DNA from: Cycas panzhihuaensis
Lineage: Eukaryota > Cycadophyta
Length of the DNA: 64,000 bases
Direction of reading: 5' to 3'
Assembly (NCBI GenBank): GCA_023213395.1
Contig: CM041465.1
Span: 240,195,741-240,259,740, forward strand
A model generated the notes under the pieces. That model worked only from the letters and a program-made list of their open reading frames with translations. It did no database searches and was not told the origin of the DNA. Shown piece by piece: positions 54,644 through 64,000 of the stretch; within the stretch, counting starts at the first letter, position 1, and each line of letters opens with the position of its first letter. The translations under genes and the position numbers were made by a program.

Positions 54644-57556
54644 TATTTCCTAGCTACTAGGAATGGGTTATTGGTAAGTTGACTCAGGTAAGTGTAGGTA
54701 TGCTTTAATCCTTTGCCTTTGTGATTCCTATAGAAAGGTAGATAGAAGTGTCCTTTTATTGCATGGCTAACTAACACATTTGAGTGATCACCTTACATCT
54801 ATTGCTTGATCATATTGTTTGATACTCTTTCAGCCTATGACGATTAGTGGAACATACATCCCCATGGCAGTCCACAACCCTCCTATGCACCTCCATGTTG
54901 TCCTAAGCATCACTCAGCCTATGTGATCTGTCACACCCCTTGCCACATCGAAACCCTTAGCACTCCGTTAAGTGCGATTGGTGCATATTTATTCTAGTTA
55001 TTAGTTTCCTAGGAGTCCCACTGCTCTAGTACCCCATCTAGTTTAGGTCATCCTCTTCATATGACTGTCTCCAACCACCTGGATAGAGGCCCAGCCCCTC
55101 CTAGGCCTGGGGTACCCTCTTTTAGGGCTCCCAGGTATGCCCTTTTTACACCATTTTTGTGTCTGTCACCGCACCGTGGTAAATGTCATGATACCACGAT
55201 GAACTTCGGGGTACCATAAAGTTTGCCATAGGGCGACTGTCACATAACATTTTTTAAAGTCTATTGTGGCAAATTTCACTTTTTTCATGAAATTTTTATG
55301 TGGCTTCGACACCTCTCAAGCCCTACCTTAACCCTAATCAGACATTCAACCTAGGGTTATGTATAAAGCCCAAAAGAACTTGATTTTCCACCTCTTCTTC
55401 TACCTACTATCTCCTCTTCTTCTTCTTTCATAAGACATTTTCTGTAGGAATGCCCTACAACACCTAAGTTTCTTGTGCTCCAACCTAAGATCTTCCCTCT
55501 TCAGCTTAGATCTGTGGTAGCAAGCTTGCCAACAAGCTCCCTCAAGTAAGGATTCACTCCAAGTTTGGCCCCCATGCCCTTCTAGTGAGTTTTAATAAGT
55601 TTGTTTCCAGGTTGCATCATTCTCCCAAGGATCCACCTCTAAGGACCTTAGATCTGTTATTTCCTACTACTTTTAGGGGCAGACCTACCTCCAACTTAGT
55701 CTATCAGGTATCATCTTATTTTTGCTCTATTTCTTTCCTTTAAACTACCTTATAAGAGTTTGGATCATTAAGAATATCTTTCCTTTTTTCTATTCTCTAG
55801 TGTATATAGGAGGTAGTCCCTCCATTTCTTTCCTTTCTGCCCACATCATCTTCCTACCCTCTCCTAGTTTTTTCTAAGGAGGCTGTAGGATAGGATCCAA
55901 AAGAGTGAGAGAAAGAAGCCAAGGTGGGTTCCATAAATAACTAGGCCTGCTCCTCAAGGTCAACCCCCTTCTCCTCTTTCCTCTCTTCCACTCGTTCCTT
56001 TCCTAAGCTACAAGGGAGTCTCCGGGAATAGGCCAGCACTGGATATTAGCATATGAAACCCCTTGCTACACTGTTTCTAGGCCTGGGTGCCTCTCTTGAG
56101 CAGTTTTTCTAGTCCCAAATAGTGTCTCATATCCATCTTATATCTTGTCTTGATTAATATTGTAATTTGCTGCACATAGCAACACTTGTAACATAGATGA
56201 TATCCACAAACCTCATACTATTTATTTCTATCATTATCTACTACTATTAGCTTATCCTAACCTACTATTTTCTGTGCTTAAAGTTAGTGTGGAGGTACAC
56301 TTGTTGGAGGGTTAGCCATTCTGAGGCTAGCCTCTCATATACCTTGTCTTGTATTATTGGCTTTGGGGAGATTTGGAGTTGTTCTTTGGTTGGAAGTTTG
56401 CTTAACTTGAAATACTTTAACTTGCAGTATTATTAGCATTTTATAACTACATATATATATATATTTGCTTGGCATTTTATTAGCCCCTTGGAAAAGGATA
56501 AAAAACCTTTGTGGTTGTAGGTTTATCATGCCATTCCTGAAGAAGGATAAACTGCTATAATCTGGGTACGTTTCTTGGCCTTCCTTTTCCTTAATTACTT
56601 TAGCTTTTGTATAGCTCCTTTTCCTTCGTTTTTTTCTTGATTTCTTCATTTTGCTTTGGGGAAGGTAAGGAAGCCCCTACACCACCCGTGTGTTGGGAGA
56701 GGGAAAAGAAGAAGTGAGTGTGGCACAAGATGGAAACTTTATTTCAACCGCATTATCTTTCTAGGTACGTGGCCTTCCTTTACTATGTCTTTTCTTTTTT
56801 TTTCTAGTTTGCAAATTTGCATGAAAAGAACATAAAAGAAAAATGTAAAAGAGAACCCACTCGCACTACTCCTTTACATATGCACATTAGCATACACTTT
56901 AGAAGAGAGAACTCGATAGGAGATATTCTTTTTCCTCTTTCCCTTTGATTGCACACAACCCCCTAGGGTTTGCATCATTATTGTGCATTTTGTGTGATTG
57001 ATTGGTTTGTCTCTCACTCTTCCCCCTTCCGTTGTTTAAAGTAAAAAAAAGAGAGTGAGGATTCGTATTAGAGAAAAAGTATATTCATTGTCTTTTATAC
57101 ACATATGCTTCATTTACCTCTTGTTTGCATACATAAAAGATTAGTCACCATTTCACTATTACACATAGGAGGTAGACCCCCTCATACATAGGGTGGTGGG
57201 AACTTCTTCTGCCACCATTCCTTGTTCCTCTAATGTTCCCTTTAGGTGGGTTAGTTTAAGGTGGACTCATCCACTAGGACCTCCTCCTTTAACCCTATCA
57301 TACCTACACTAACTTAATAACCTTGTCACTCATTCTTTTGGGTTGGTCCCATGTGAAAGGTGGTTACCCAACACCACCCTTATGAGTATTTACCTCCTGC
57401 CACTTACCTACATACATCCTACCTATATCCCTTCATCTTCCATGAGAATCTGCTTCCTCGTTGGGTCTTGCCTTGCCCTTTTAACCATCCAAGGGTGGGA
57501 AGACCCCTATTTCAAGGTTACTCAGGAAATCGAGGATATTCCTCACTTACGCTACC
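54644..57556 (+). repeat. LTR alpha, nearly full length, Tat-like family
   Basis: Begins TATTTCCTAGCTACTAGGAATGG (TG decayed to TA) and follows the family order: GCCTATGACGATTAGTGG, palindrome region 55170-55247, TATA-like TATAAAG at 55362-55368, a GGGTTAGCCATTCTGAGGCTA landmark near 56307, and a segment near 57470-57530 matching the last 200 bp of the A LTR. It is cut about 150 bp before its end by a second LTR. The rest of its element must lie beyond the window. Confidence 0.75.
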
Positions 57557-59378
57557 TATTTCCCAGCTACCAGGAATGGATATGGATAGGTTGACTCAGG
57601 TAAGCATAGGTATGCTTCTCCCTTTTCACTTTTGTTATCTCGTTGGAAAGGTAAATAGGAGTATTGCCTCATTACATGACTGGCTGCTTCATTTGTGTGA
57701 TCACCTTGCATTCATTACTTGATCATGATGCTTGTAATATTGTGAGCCTATGATAACCTGCAGGACCTACCTTTCAGCATGGTAGGCATCCCCATGGCAC
57801 TTTACAACCCTCTGTGCTACCTCCACATCACCTTAAGCCTCACTTGACTTGTATGACCCATTCATACCCTGACCTTGTGTCCCTATCACAACCTTTCTAG
57901 GAATTCTAACCCTTGATGCTTCATTTGGTCTAGTTCATATGCCTTTTGGACTGTCCCTAGCCACCTAGACAGGAGGGGTAACCCCTCCTAGGCCTGCCAC
58001 ACCTCATTTTAGGGCTCCCATAACCTTGACCATTGCCATTTTGGCTTTTTGGTCTCGTATCACTATAAACTAAGTGGTACCACAAAGTTTACCGCGATGC
58101 AACTGTTGCACTTTATTTTTTTTTTAATCTTCCATGGAAATTCTCACTTTTTCATAGAATTACCACACGGACAAGTGACCACCTCAGCCCTATTCATACC
58201 CTAATCACTCGATTAGGGTTGAGATGAGTATAAATCCCAAAAAGTTCATCATTTCACATCCCTTGGCTCTCCAACATCATATTCTACTGTTGTGTTTCTT
58301 CTCTCTTCCTCCTTTGCTCCATAGGTGTGCCTACAACTCTATATTTCCTATTGTTCCAGCTTAGGACCTACCTGCAACAGCTTTGTTCTATGGTAGGAGA
58401 CTCTCTTCTAGGCATTTCCAAGTAAGATTTTTATGGTTCTTCTTTAACTTCACCTAACAAGTACCCTCTATAACCCCTCTTAGGGAAATACCTTGTAAAC
58501 CCTATAGGACTTACTCTCTCCCACTAGTTAGGGTAACTGCCTAAACTCAAATCAAAGAGGTACCCTTTGCCTTATTTTCATGATTTTATATCTATTTGTT
58601 CTATTAGAACTTATTTAAAAGTGTATTTTCCTTCTCTTTTCCCCTTTAGCTGTAGTGAAGATTGTCTTTCCTTATGTTTGGCTCTGTATCCTCTGATTTC
58701 CATCCAATTTCTCTACTAGTTTTCTTCAAGAAAGCTATGGGAGAAGGCTCACAAGGACTGGGTGAAGGGAGTAAGGTAGGATATGTCACAATTAGACCTA
58801 CTCCCCAAGGGTGAATCCCTTCCTGTCCTTCTTCTCCCACACCCATGCTTTCCTTGAGTTAACTAGGAGTGGGTGGAATCTTGGCCAGCATTGGATATCA
58901 ACGTACGCAACCCTTGCTGTGCTGATTCCATGCCTGCACTCCTTTCTTTTGGGCCTTATTCAAGCCCCTAACCTTGCCTAGCATCCATTAGGATCTTTGG
59001 TGAGACTTGTGTGACAGGTTGCTATCCATAGCGACTTTGTTATCTTGGCATCTCTCCTACATCTTGCTCCATACATCCCCATGCTTATTGGCTGTCCATA
59101 CACTATCACATAACCCTACCTTGCTATGCTTTGAGGCTACATGGAGAACCTTTAGTGAAGGGATTTGCCATCCTGAGGATACCCTTTCCCTTCTTGCTTA
59201 GTGTATGTGGTTTTACTTTGAGGAAAGTAGAATCATTTACAATAGTAGTTACTCTAATCTAAAATATAACATTTTAGCATTCATATCATATATTTGCATA
59301 TATAGTTTTTGTAGACCCTTCTTGGAAGGGAAAGACTCTTATGGATGCAGGTTTGAAGCAATATTCATGAAGAGGAGG
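57557..59378 (+). repeat. Element D LTR, truncated
   Basis: Family landmarks in order: terminus, GAGCCTATGATAACC (57743), a segment matching the B LTR in reverse (57770-57870), palindrome 58057-58100 with GGTACC, TATAAAT 58229-58235, and GATTTGCCATCCTGAGGATA (59160). The last recognisable LTR sequence is near 59340-59375, so the LTR lacks its final 0.7 kb. Confidence 0.75.
58057..58100. other. GGTACC palindrome in LTR of D
   Basis: ATAAACTAAGTGGTACCACAAAGTTTAC: arms of AAACT and AGTTT flank GTGGTACCAC, itself a perfect 10-bp palindrome. Same LTR position as in B. Confidence 0.7.
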
Positions 59379-59948
59379 GATGTCTTGAGAAGCAGCCCTG
59401 AGCAACGTGCTCTTCTTCTTGAAGATCTTGGCCAACAAGATGCTTCCATCCATGTGGTAGGTGCTACCTCCCATGGACCACCTGTCATCTCATTTGATCC
59501 CAGAGAACTCCTGTCTCCCAGTAAGCAGGAGAAGCTTTTGCATTACCCATTCATCATTACCATTGACACTCCTGATTTTATCATAAAGAGGACCATTGTA
59601 GATAATGGCTCCTCGGTTAATGCTATGCCTGCACGTATGCTTAAGGAGCTAGGTATAGTAGCTCTTGAGTCTGTCCCTTGGAAATGCCAAGGGTATGATG
59701 GGACTAAGAAGTCCCCTTTAGGGATAGTCTCCCTTTCCCTCACCTTAGGAGGGAAAACTATTTCTGTCAAAGTTGTTGTACTCGATATCAATGTGGAGTA
59801 CAACCTCTTGTTGGGCCGACCATGGCTTGACCAAATGGGAGCAATCTGCTCTACACATTGGGGGCAACTTAAATTTATCCATGAAGGACGAGTTAAAGTT
59901 GTCGCTTTTGAGCCTATGCCATCTCACACCTCTCATCTAACCTACTAG
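59205..59948 (+). pseudogene. Element D protease ORF fused to LTR sequence
   Basis: An open 247-codon frame. The first 58 or so codons come from LTR sequence. From about 59379 the frame matches the C protease region (SPEQRALLLEDLGQQDASIH). Motifs: RTIVDNGSSVNAMPARMLKE (59590, catalytic Asp and Gly intact) and NLLLGRPWLDQMGAI (59801). It is the best-preserved protease in the window. Without gag it could not act in a normal polyprotein, so I treat it as a deletion product and not a functional gene. Confidence 0.8.
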
Positions 59949-60595
59949 GCTGTCTTCAATGATGAAGATAGTGATCTTGAGGAGGCTACCCCTTTTTTGG
60001 GACCCTTATTTCAGTAGGTTGACCTTCATCAGTCAGACCCTATGCCATGTCATGAGCCAAACCTAGTCAAGTTTACCCCTATTAGTGTAGGTGGTTATGG
60101 TTACTTAGTCATCACAGGTGATTCTGAGTCGAATAGTGAGGGTTACGAGCCCTCTCCTCGACGTGTCACCCTGGTTTCACGAGCACCTAGGGGGATATCT
60201 CGATCAGATATTCCTATTCCTCCTCATTTCATATTAGCTCCCAAGCCGCTGATCCGGAGTCAGCCACCTATTTTACCTTCTCGGCCTCCTTGAGCAGTTT
60301 CTCATAGGTGCCTGCGTCGACAAGCCACTCGTAGAGGTACTTCTTCTTTACGCTCTAGATCCTTACTTAGGACTAGAGCCACTCCTACTCAGACGCAACC
60401 TTGTCACGTGACCCGTCACGTGCCAGGTCTGTTGCACTCATCTGGTTCTAACCATAGTGAGTTTACTGTTAGACCTAGCCACACTAGGCCTACCCTTCGT
60501 CACTTATCTCCTATCTTACGTGTGATTACCCCTATCCCTACAGGGTCTAAGCATACCTCTTTCTCTCTTTGTGCTTTGAAATGAGCCTAAACTAA
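59949..60595 (+). pseudogene. Element D linker remnant
   Basis: Reads FLGPLFQ, MPCHEPNLVKFTPI, VGGYGYLVITGDSES and RAPRGISRSDIPIPPHF, with stops at 59948 and 60291. Colinear with C 32470-33090. No domain recognised. Confidence 0.7.
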
Positions 60596-60650
60596 CATCT
60601 TAAGTTGTTCCCATTTCTAGCAGCCATGGGTGGAATGACAACTTAGGATG
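60596..60650. other. Conserved hairpin (D, single copy)
   Basis: ATCTTAAGTTGT pairs with ACAACTTAGGAT. It is the single-copy counterpart of the array unit of C. A-T pairs of C (AAATTG/CAATTT) are G-C here (AAGTTG/CAACTT). Confidence 0.7.
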
Positions 60651-61196
60651 ACCTCTTCCGTTTCTTTCTAGTTCCTCCTATGGAACCCTTGTTCCCACAT
60701 CCTCTCAAGACTCTCGTCTTCCTATTTGGGCATCCCCCAGTTAGGATGACATTCTGGAGTATCGTTACTTCCCCTTCTCTTGCCTGGTGTTTCCTTTACA
60801 TATCCTACTATGCTCCTCCATGGACATGCATGTCACTCTATTTCTAACCCCACATGTGCCTATTACCTCTACTCATAGTGATTGTGTGTGCTCTTGTTAG
60901 ATATATAGCCATGCATGGAAGGAAATACGTGCATCATATAACAAAGCATTTATAACACACATAATAAAACATACATGTTATTTGCTGCACATGATATACA
61001 CATCATCACATATCAAAATGGGGTACCAATTACCCCGTATATATATATATACATATCAAAATCATATGTCACATCATACATATGGGAAGCTGATGTCCTT
61101 GCAGGGGGGGTAGAATCATATGACCCTATATATATGACCCCCTGGAGGCCCATGCTTTCCTCTGTGAAAATCAAATACATGAGTACTATCCTATTG
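60651..61196. other. Region between hairpin and accessory gene in D
   Basis: 60660-60930 is conserved with C 33780-34060 and, in reverse, with B 10800-10975. 60940-61190 is A/T-rich with TA runs at 61041-61052 and matches the accessory 3' flank of B. No gene seen. Confidence 0.6.
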
Positions 61197-63778
61197 TTAC
61201 CCTGCTCCTAGGGTACCATCTCTTAGTCTGTGTGATCCCTCTCCTAGGGACCACATCCCTCCGAGACTCCTCTTAGGTCTCCGCGAGCTCCCTGCCTCGC
61301 TACCCTCATCTCGTGGCCTCCTTGAGGTCGTCACTACCATGTGGGTCTGAGTCCTGCTCCATGCTAACCTCGATGTTGCCATGTCCTCGACCAGTTGGTC
61401 GTATAACAATTGGATACAATCCTGCTCTGTCTCTATGAGGCGTAACCTCTCCTCCATCCCTCGGAGTCTCTCCTCTAGCATCACCACCTAGATTTGACTC
61501 CCCATATCTCCTCCAGCTCTGCCCTGGGCCTCTAGCACCTGTACGTGACTCTGTAATGCATCTTGCGTGCCCTGAGCCTTGTCCAACTCCCGCTGCATCT
61601 GTCCCCTGAACACCACATGCTCCTGGGACTCTGCAGCCTATATGTCTCTCACCCTCACTAGTGGGGCAAATGCTGCCATATGGGCACCTGCTGATCTAGG
61701 TTCATCCTCTGCCTGGATGGGCGGTTGCCCCTCTGCGTACACCTGAGGGAACATCTCCCTCACCATGGCCTCTACTAACTGCCAGATCTCTGCGGTACCT
61801 ACAAATCCAACATACCATATGTTAGTATATATCCAACTACATACTAAAATAAAACCAAATCAAACTATCTATATGGTTATCAAACGACGGGAAATGGTTA
61901 GGCCTCACTTACTGTGGCCGCCGGCTCCTCTACCTGTGTGATAACCTCTCCTCCTAGCTCCCTGCTAGTTGCTAGTACCTCCTCTCAGGTACCACCTCTG
62001 CTTGGGCCTCTCTCCTCACTAGGACAGGCTCAATTGTCACCTCTCTGGATCTCCTCATGATCTGTAGCCTGTAGGCCCTCGTCACTGGCCCCCTACCCTC
62101 CTCTACAGCCCCTGATGGGCCTGCCTCTCCTCCGGCAGTCCCAGATGGCCCCGCTGCTCCTCCTGCTATCTTTGATGGACCTGCCTCTCCCGTAGGTCGT
62201 GATGGGCTGGCCCTATCTCCTCCATCTCTATCGTCATCATCATCACCTGGGAGTGCCCCTGCTCTGCCTACCTCATCGTCGTTGTCCCACCTCACTGCCC
62301 TATATGGATCTGCCACATAATCCATCATAGTGAGGAGGTCCAGTGATGTAGCCTCCATTGAGAACCAGACATGGGCCTAGTCCTCTGTCCCCCTTAGCCT
62401 AGTCTACCACTTGTGGACCATCAAGGCCCACTTTGCAATGGGGTGTGGTCCCCCCACTGGTGCCACTGCACAAAAATGATCGAAGAACTAGCACTGTAGC
62501 AATGTGCTATATGATAGTCCTCCCCTGCATGTCGTACTGATAGTATCCAAATGTGCGATGAGGTTCGCCACTATCAGGGTGGCTAAATCCATCCTCTCGC
62601 CAGCCTCACAGCGGCATACTACATCCATCCATCCCCCAGGGATGTCCCTATAGTTCTGTTTTTGGGAAACCCAGAACAGAATGCACAATGTGATGAGTTT
62701 TCTCACTCAAGGAATCCTGGACATAACCATAGTTTAGAGAGGAACTCCTCTCTTCTCCCATCTATCCATCCCTGTGAAGAATACTACTGCCTCTCTATGT
62801 GCTACCTCATTGCTAGGCAGTGCTCCCAGTGCAACCAGCCTCTCAGTCGCCGGTACCCCTAGTATTTATCGGATATCCCTCAGCATCACTGTCATGTCTC
62901 CCACCTAGGGTAGGTGGAAAACGTACCTCCTCTGGTCCTAGTGTGACACGATATCCACTAATAGTCGCTGGTCTGATGTATATTGAGGTGTCTTTAGGGC
63001 CTTAAACAGGTCGCACCTCCATAAGACCCCCTTATCCTCCCTGGACATCATCTCGATATAACTAAGCATTGCCATCCCTATGTTCTCACGATTATCCACT
63101 GCGATAACAGCCTATCAACACCACAAAACCAATCAAAGTCAAGCCTATGTCAGTCCTCTATCCTTCTAACTATCTGTTAACCCTGTTTGATTAAGACTTG
63201 GGGCCTCTTGGCCCCCCATCCTCTTTTTTCTACAAGTTTGCCTTCGTACTGTGCTAAACTCCATGGTACCGCAGAGTTTAGCTCGGGTCCCGCGACGATC
63301 GGGGCCCCACACTAAAGATTGCAGCACTGCAATCTTTGCCATGGTATGAACGGTGCCCCCCTAAAAGGGGAAGGGTTTCTACCCCTAAAAATAAGAAAAA
63401 ATCTTTTGGGTAGACCCCTGTGGGGCCCACGAGGACTGGGGCTCCCTAATGCCTAGGTCTCCCCTCTTTCTGGGTCTAATTCAGACTCCGAGAGGCTACT
63501 GTTCACCCATATGAGGCATAAAAACTACATAAAAATTAATAAAAAGCACTCAAATTAAAACTATGAAATGGGATGGGTTTCATGGGATCCACTCACTAGA
63601 TCTGGCTTAGTTGTCACCATCTCACTCTGATGGTCTCGGTGATCATCTCTGTGCTCTGATCCAACGGCCTGATCTCCCTTCGCGTGCCTCTGAAGTTGGG
63701 TGGCACTCGATTGCGTAAGGAAATGGCTCTGGTTTCTCATAAGAGCCATTGAAAATGAATCTGTTTTCTGTTGAATTT
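61197..63778 (-). pseudogene. Antisense accessory gene of element D, three exons
   Basis: Exon 1 coding 63749-63597 (51 open codons, MALMRNQSHFLTQSSATQLQ), intron 1 63596-63112 (GTGAGT to TTGATAG), exon 2 63111-61913, intron 2 61912-61799 (GTAAGT to TTTGTAG), exon 3 61798-61197 (stop TAA). Exon 2: ENIGMAMLSYIEMM, RRYVFHLP, GDMTVMLRDIR, ILFWVSQKQNYRDIPGGWMD and LSYSTLLQC, stop, FFDHF. An acidic run (DDDDDRDGGDR) and repeated AGPSG units follow. Exon 3 encodes a coiled coil (LEERLRGMEERLRLIETEQD) and a basic Arg/Ser tail. About eight stops, mostly TAG or TGA at Trp, Gln or Arg sites, make it a pseudogene. Confidence 0.75.
63112..63596 (-). other. Intron 1 of the accessory gene (D) with two palindromes
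   Basis: 485 bp, against 486 bp in B. Palindromes: 63253-63282 (GCTAAACTC and GAGTTTAGC around ATGGTACCGCA) and 63312-63338 (AAAGATTGCAG and CTGCAATCTTT). The second corresponds to AAAGATCATGG/CCGTGATCTTT in B. Paired changes keep the stem. Confidence 0.72.
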
Positions 63779-63788
63779 CCTTATATAG
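63779..63788 (-). promoter_or_regulatory. TATA box of the antisense accessory gene (D copy)
   Basis: Minus strand CTATATAAGG, the same ten bases as B 7808-7817, about 30 bp before the ATG at 63749 and 182 bp before the exon 1 donor. Confidence 0.72.
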
Positions 63789-64000
63789 GCGGGGGCCCTG
63801 ACAGGCACTACCTCTATTTTTACCCTCGTGATAGCCATTGGGACCATCTCGTTTCCTCAATCACCTTTATCTTCTGGCCTTACCTCCTATTGCACTTCAT
63901 TGTTGCCTTTTTTGCTTTTTCTTGCAAGTGCATTTATGGCACCTCATCATTACACTTTTTCGCAGGGCCCTTTCGTCTCATTTTACGTGCCGCTCCCATG
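63789..64000. other. Upstream region of the D accessory gene, cut by window end
   Basis: Matches, in reverse, B 7590-7805 and E 54430-54643 (GGTAGTGCC and AAATAGAGGTAGTG on the minus strand). The extra RNase H of D should follow beyond 64000 on the plus strand. Confidence 0.55.

Larger units (their letters stand above)
57557..64000 (+). mobile_element. Element D: internally deleted Tat-like element with accessory gene, partial
   Basis: Starts with an LTR at 57557 (TATTTCCCAGCTACC). The LTR is fused at about 59378 to the protease, removing the LTR end, primer site, leader and gag. After the protease come the linker start, the hairpin (60596-60650), the conserved 3' segment and the antisense accessory gene (63788-61197, minus). 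RT, RNase H and integrase are absent, as in C. The extra RNase H and 3' LTR would lie right of the window. Confidence 0.82.

Noticed and set aside
55170-55247. Palindrome as an intrinsic bacterial-type terminator
   Set aside because: No U-tract follows, the DNA is plant retroelement, and the same structure recurs near LTR promoters.

Overview
This window is plant nuclear DNA made almost entirely of LTR retrotransposons inserted into one another. I see no ordinary single-copy host gene, no rRNA or tRNA gene, and no CRISPR or bacterial-type feature. Plant origin is indicated by a Ty3/gypsy chromovirus with a chromodomain and an initiator-Met-type primer site, a Ty1/copia element, and several Tat-like gypsy elements with a CX2HX4HX4C gag knuckle and an extra RNase H. 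The many old, decayed, deeply nested copies fit a large, repeat-rich plant genome. I cannot name the species.

Layout, from outermost to innermost. (E) A Tat-like element on the minus strand supplies 1-866 and 52661-54643. (Copia) A Ty1/copia element on the plus strand, 867-52655, sits in the LTR of E. (Chromovirus) A chromodomain gypsy element on the minus strand, 3233-49757, sits in the copia integrase and is flanked by a 47-bp direct duplication. (B) A 17-kb Tat-like element on the minus strand, 3681-43784, sits in the chromodomain with target duplication GACTC. (A) A Tat-like element on the plus strand, 16744-39517, sits in the gag of B with duplication GTTTC. (C) A non-autonomous relative on the plus strand, 26776-37100, sits in the 3' LTR of A with duplication CCTGC. 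On the right, E is cut again by two more LTRs of the same family (54644 and 57557). The second begins element D, which runs off the right edge.

The Tat-like family (A, B, C, D, E) is the most interesting content. Sense-strand order is LTR, primer site, gag, protease, linker, RT/RNase H, integrase, then a free-standing second RNase H ORF downstream of integrase, a G-rich polypurine tract and LTR. B and D also carry, on the opposite strand, an accessory gene. It has its own TATA box, three exons and two introns at matching positions (485/486 bp and 114/118 bp). In B it lies between integrase and the extra RNase H. Its product resembles plant mobile-domain or plant-transposon-protein families and ends in a coiled coil. 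A covarying hairpin lies between the convergent pol and accessory units of B. It also occurs in D, and C has amplified it into eight 85-bp tandem units. GTACC-centred palindromes occur in the LTRs and again in intron 1 of the accessory gene.

Almost every coding region is decayed by stops and frameshifts, so nearly all are called pseudogenes. The clearest open frames are the extra RNase H of A (25866-26288), the gag N-terminus of B (39523-40531) and the protease frame of D (59205-59948). Coordinates of decayed domains are approximate. No database search was possible, so family names rest on motifs read by eye.
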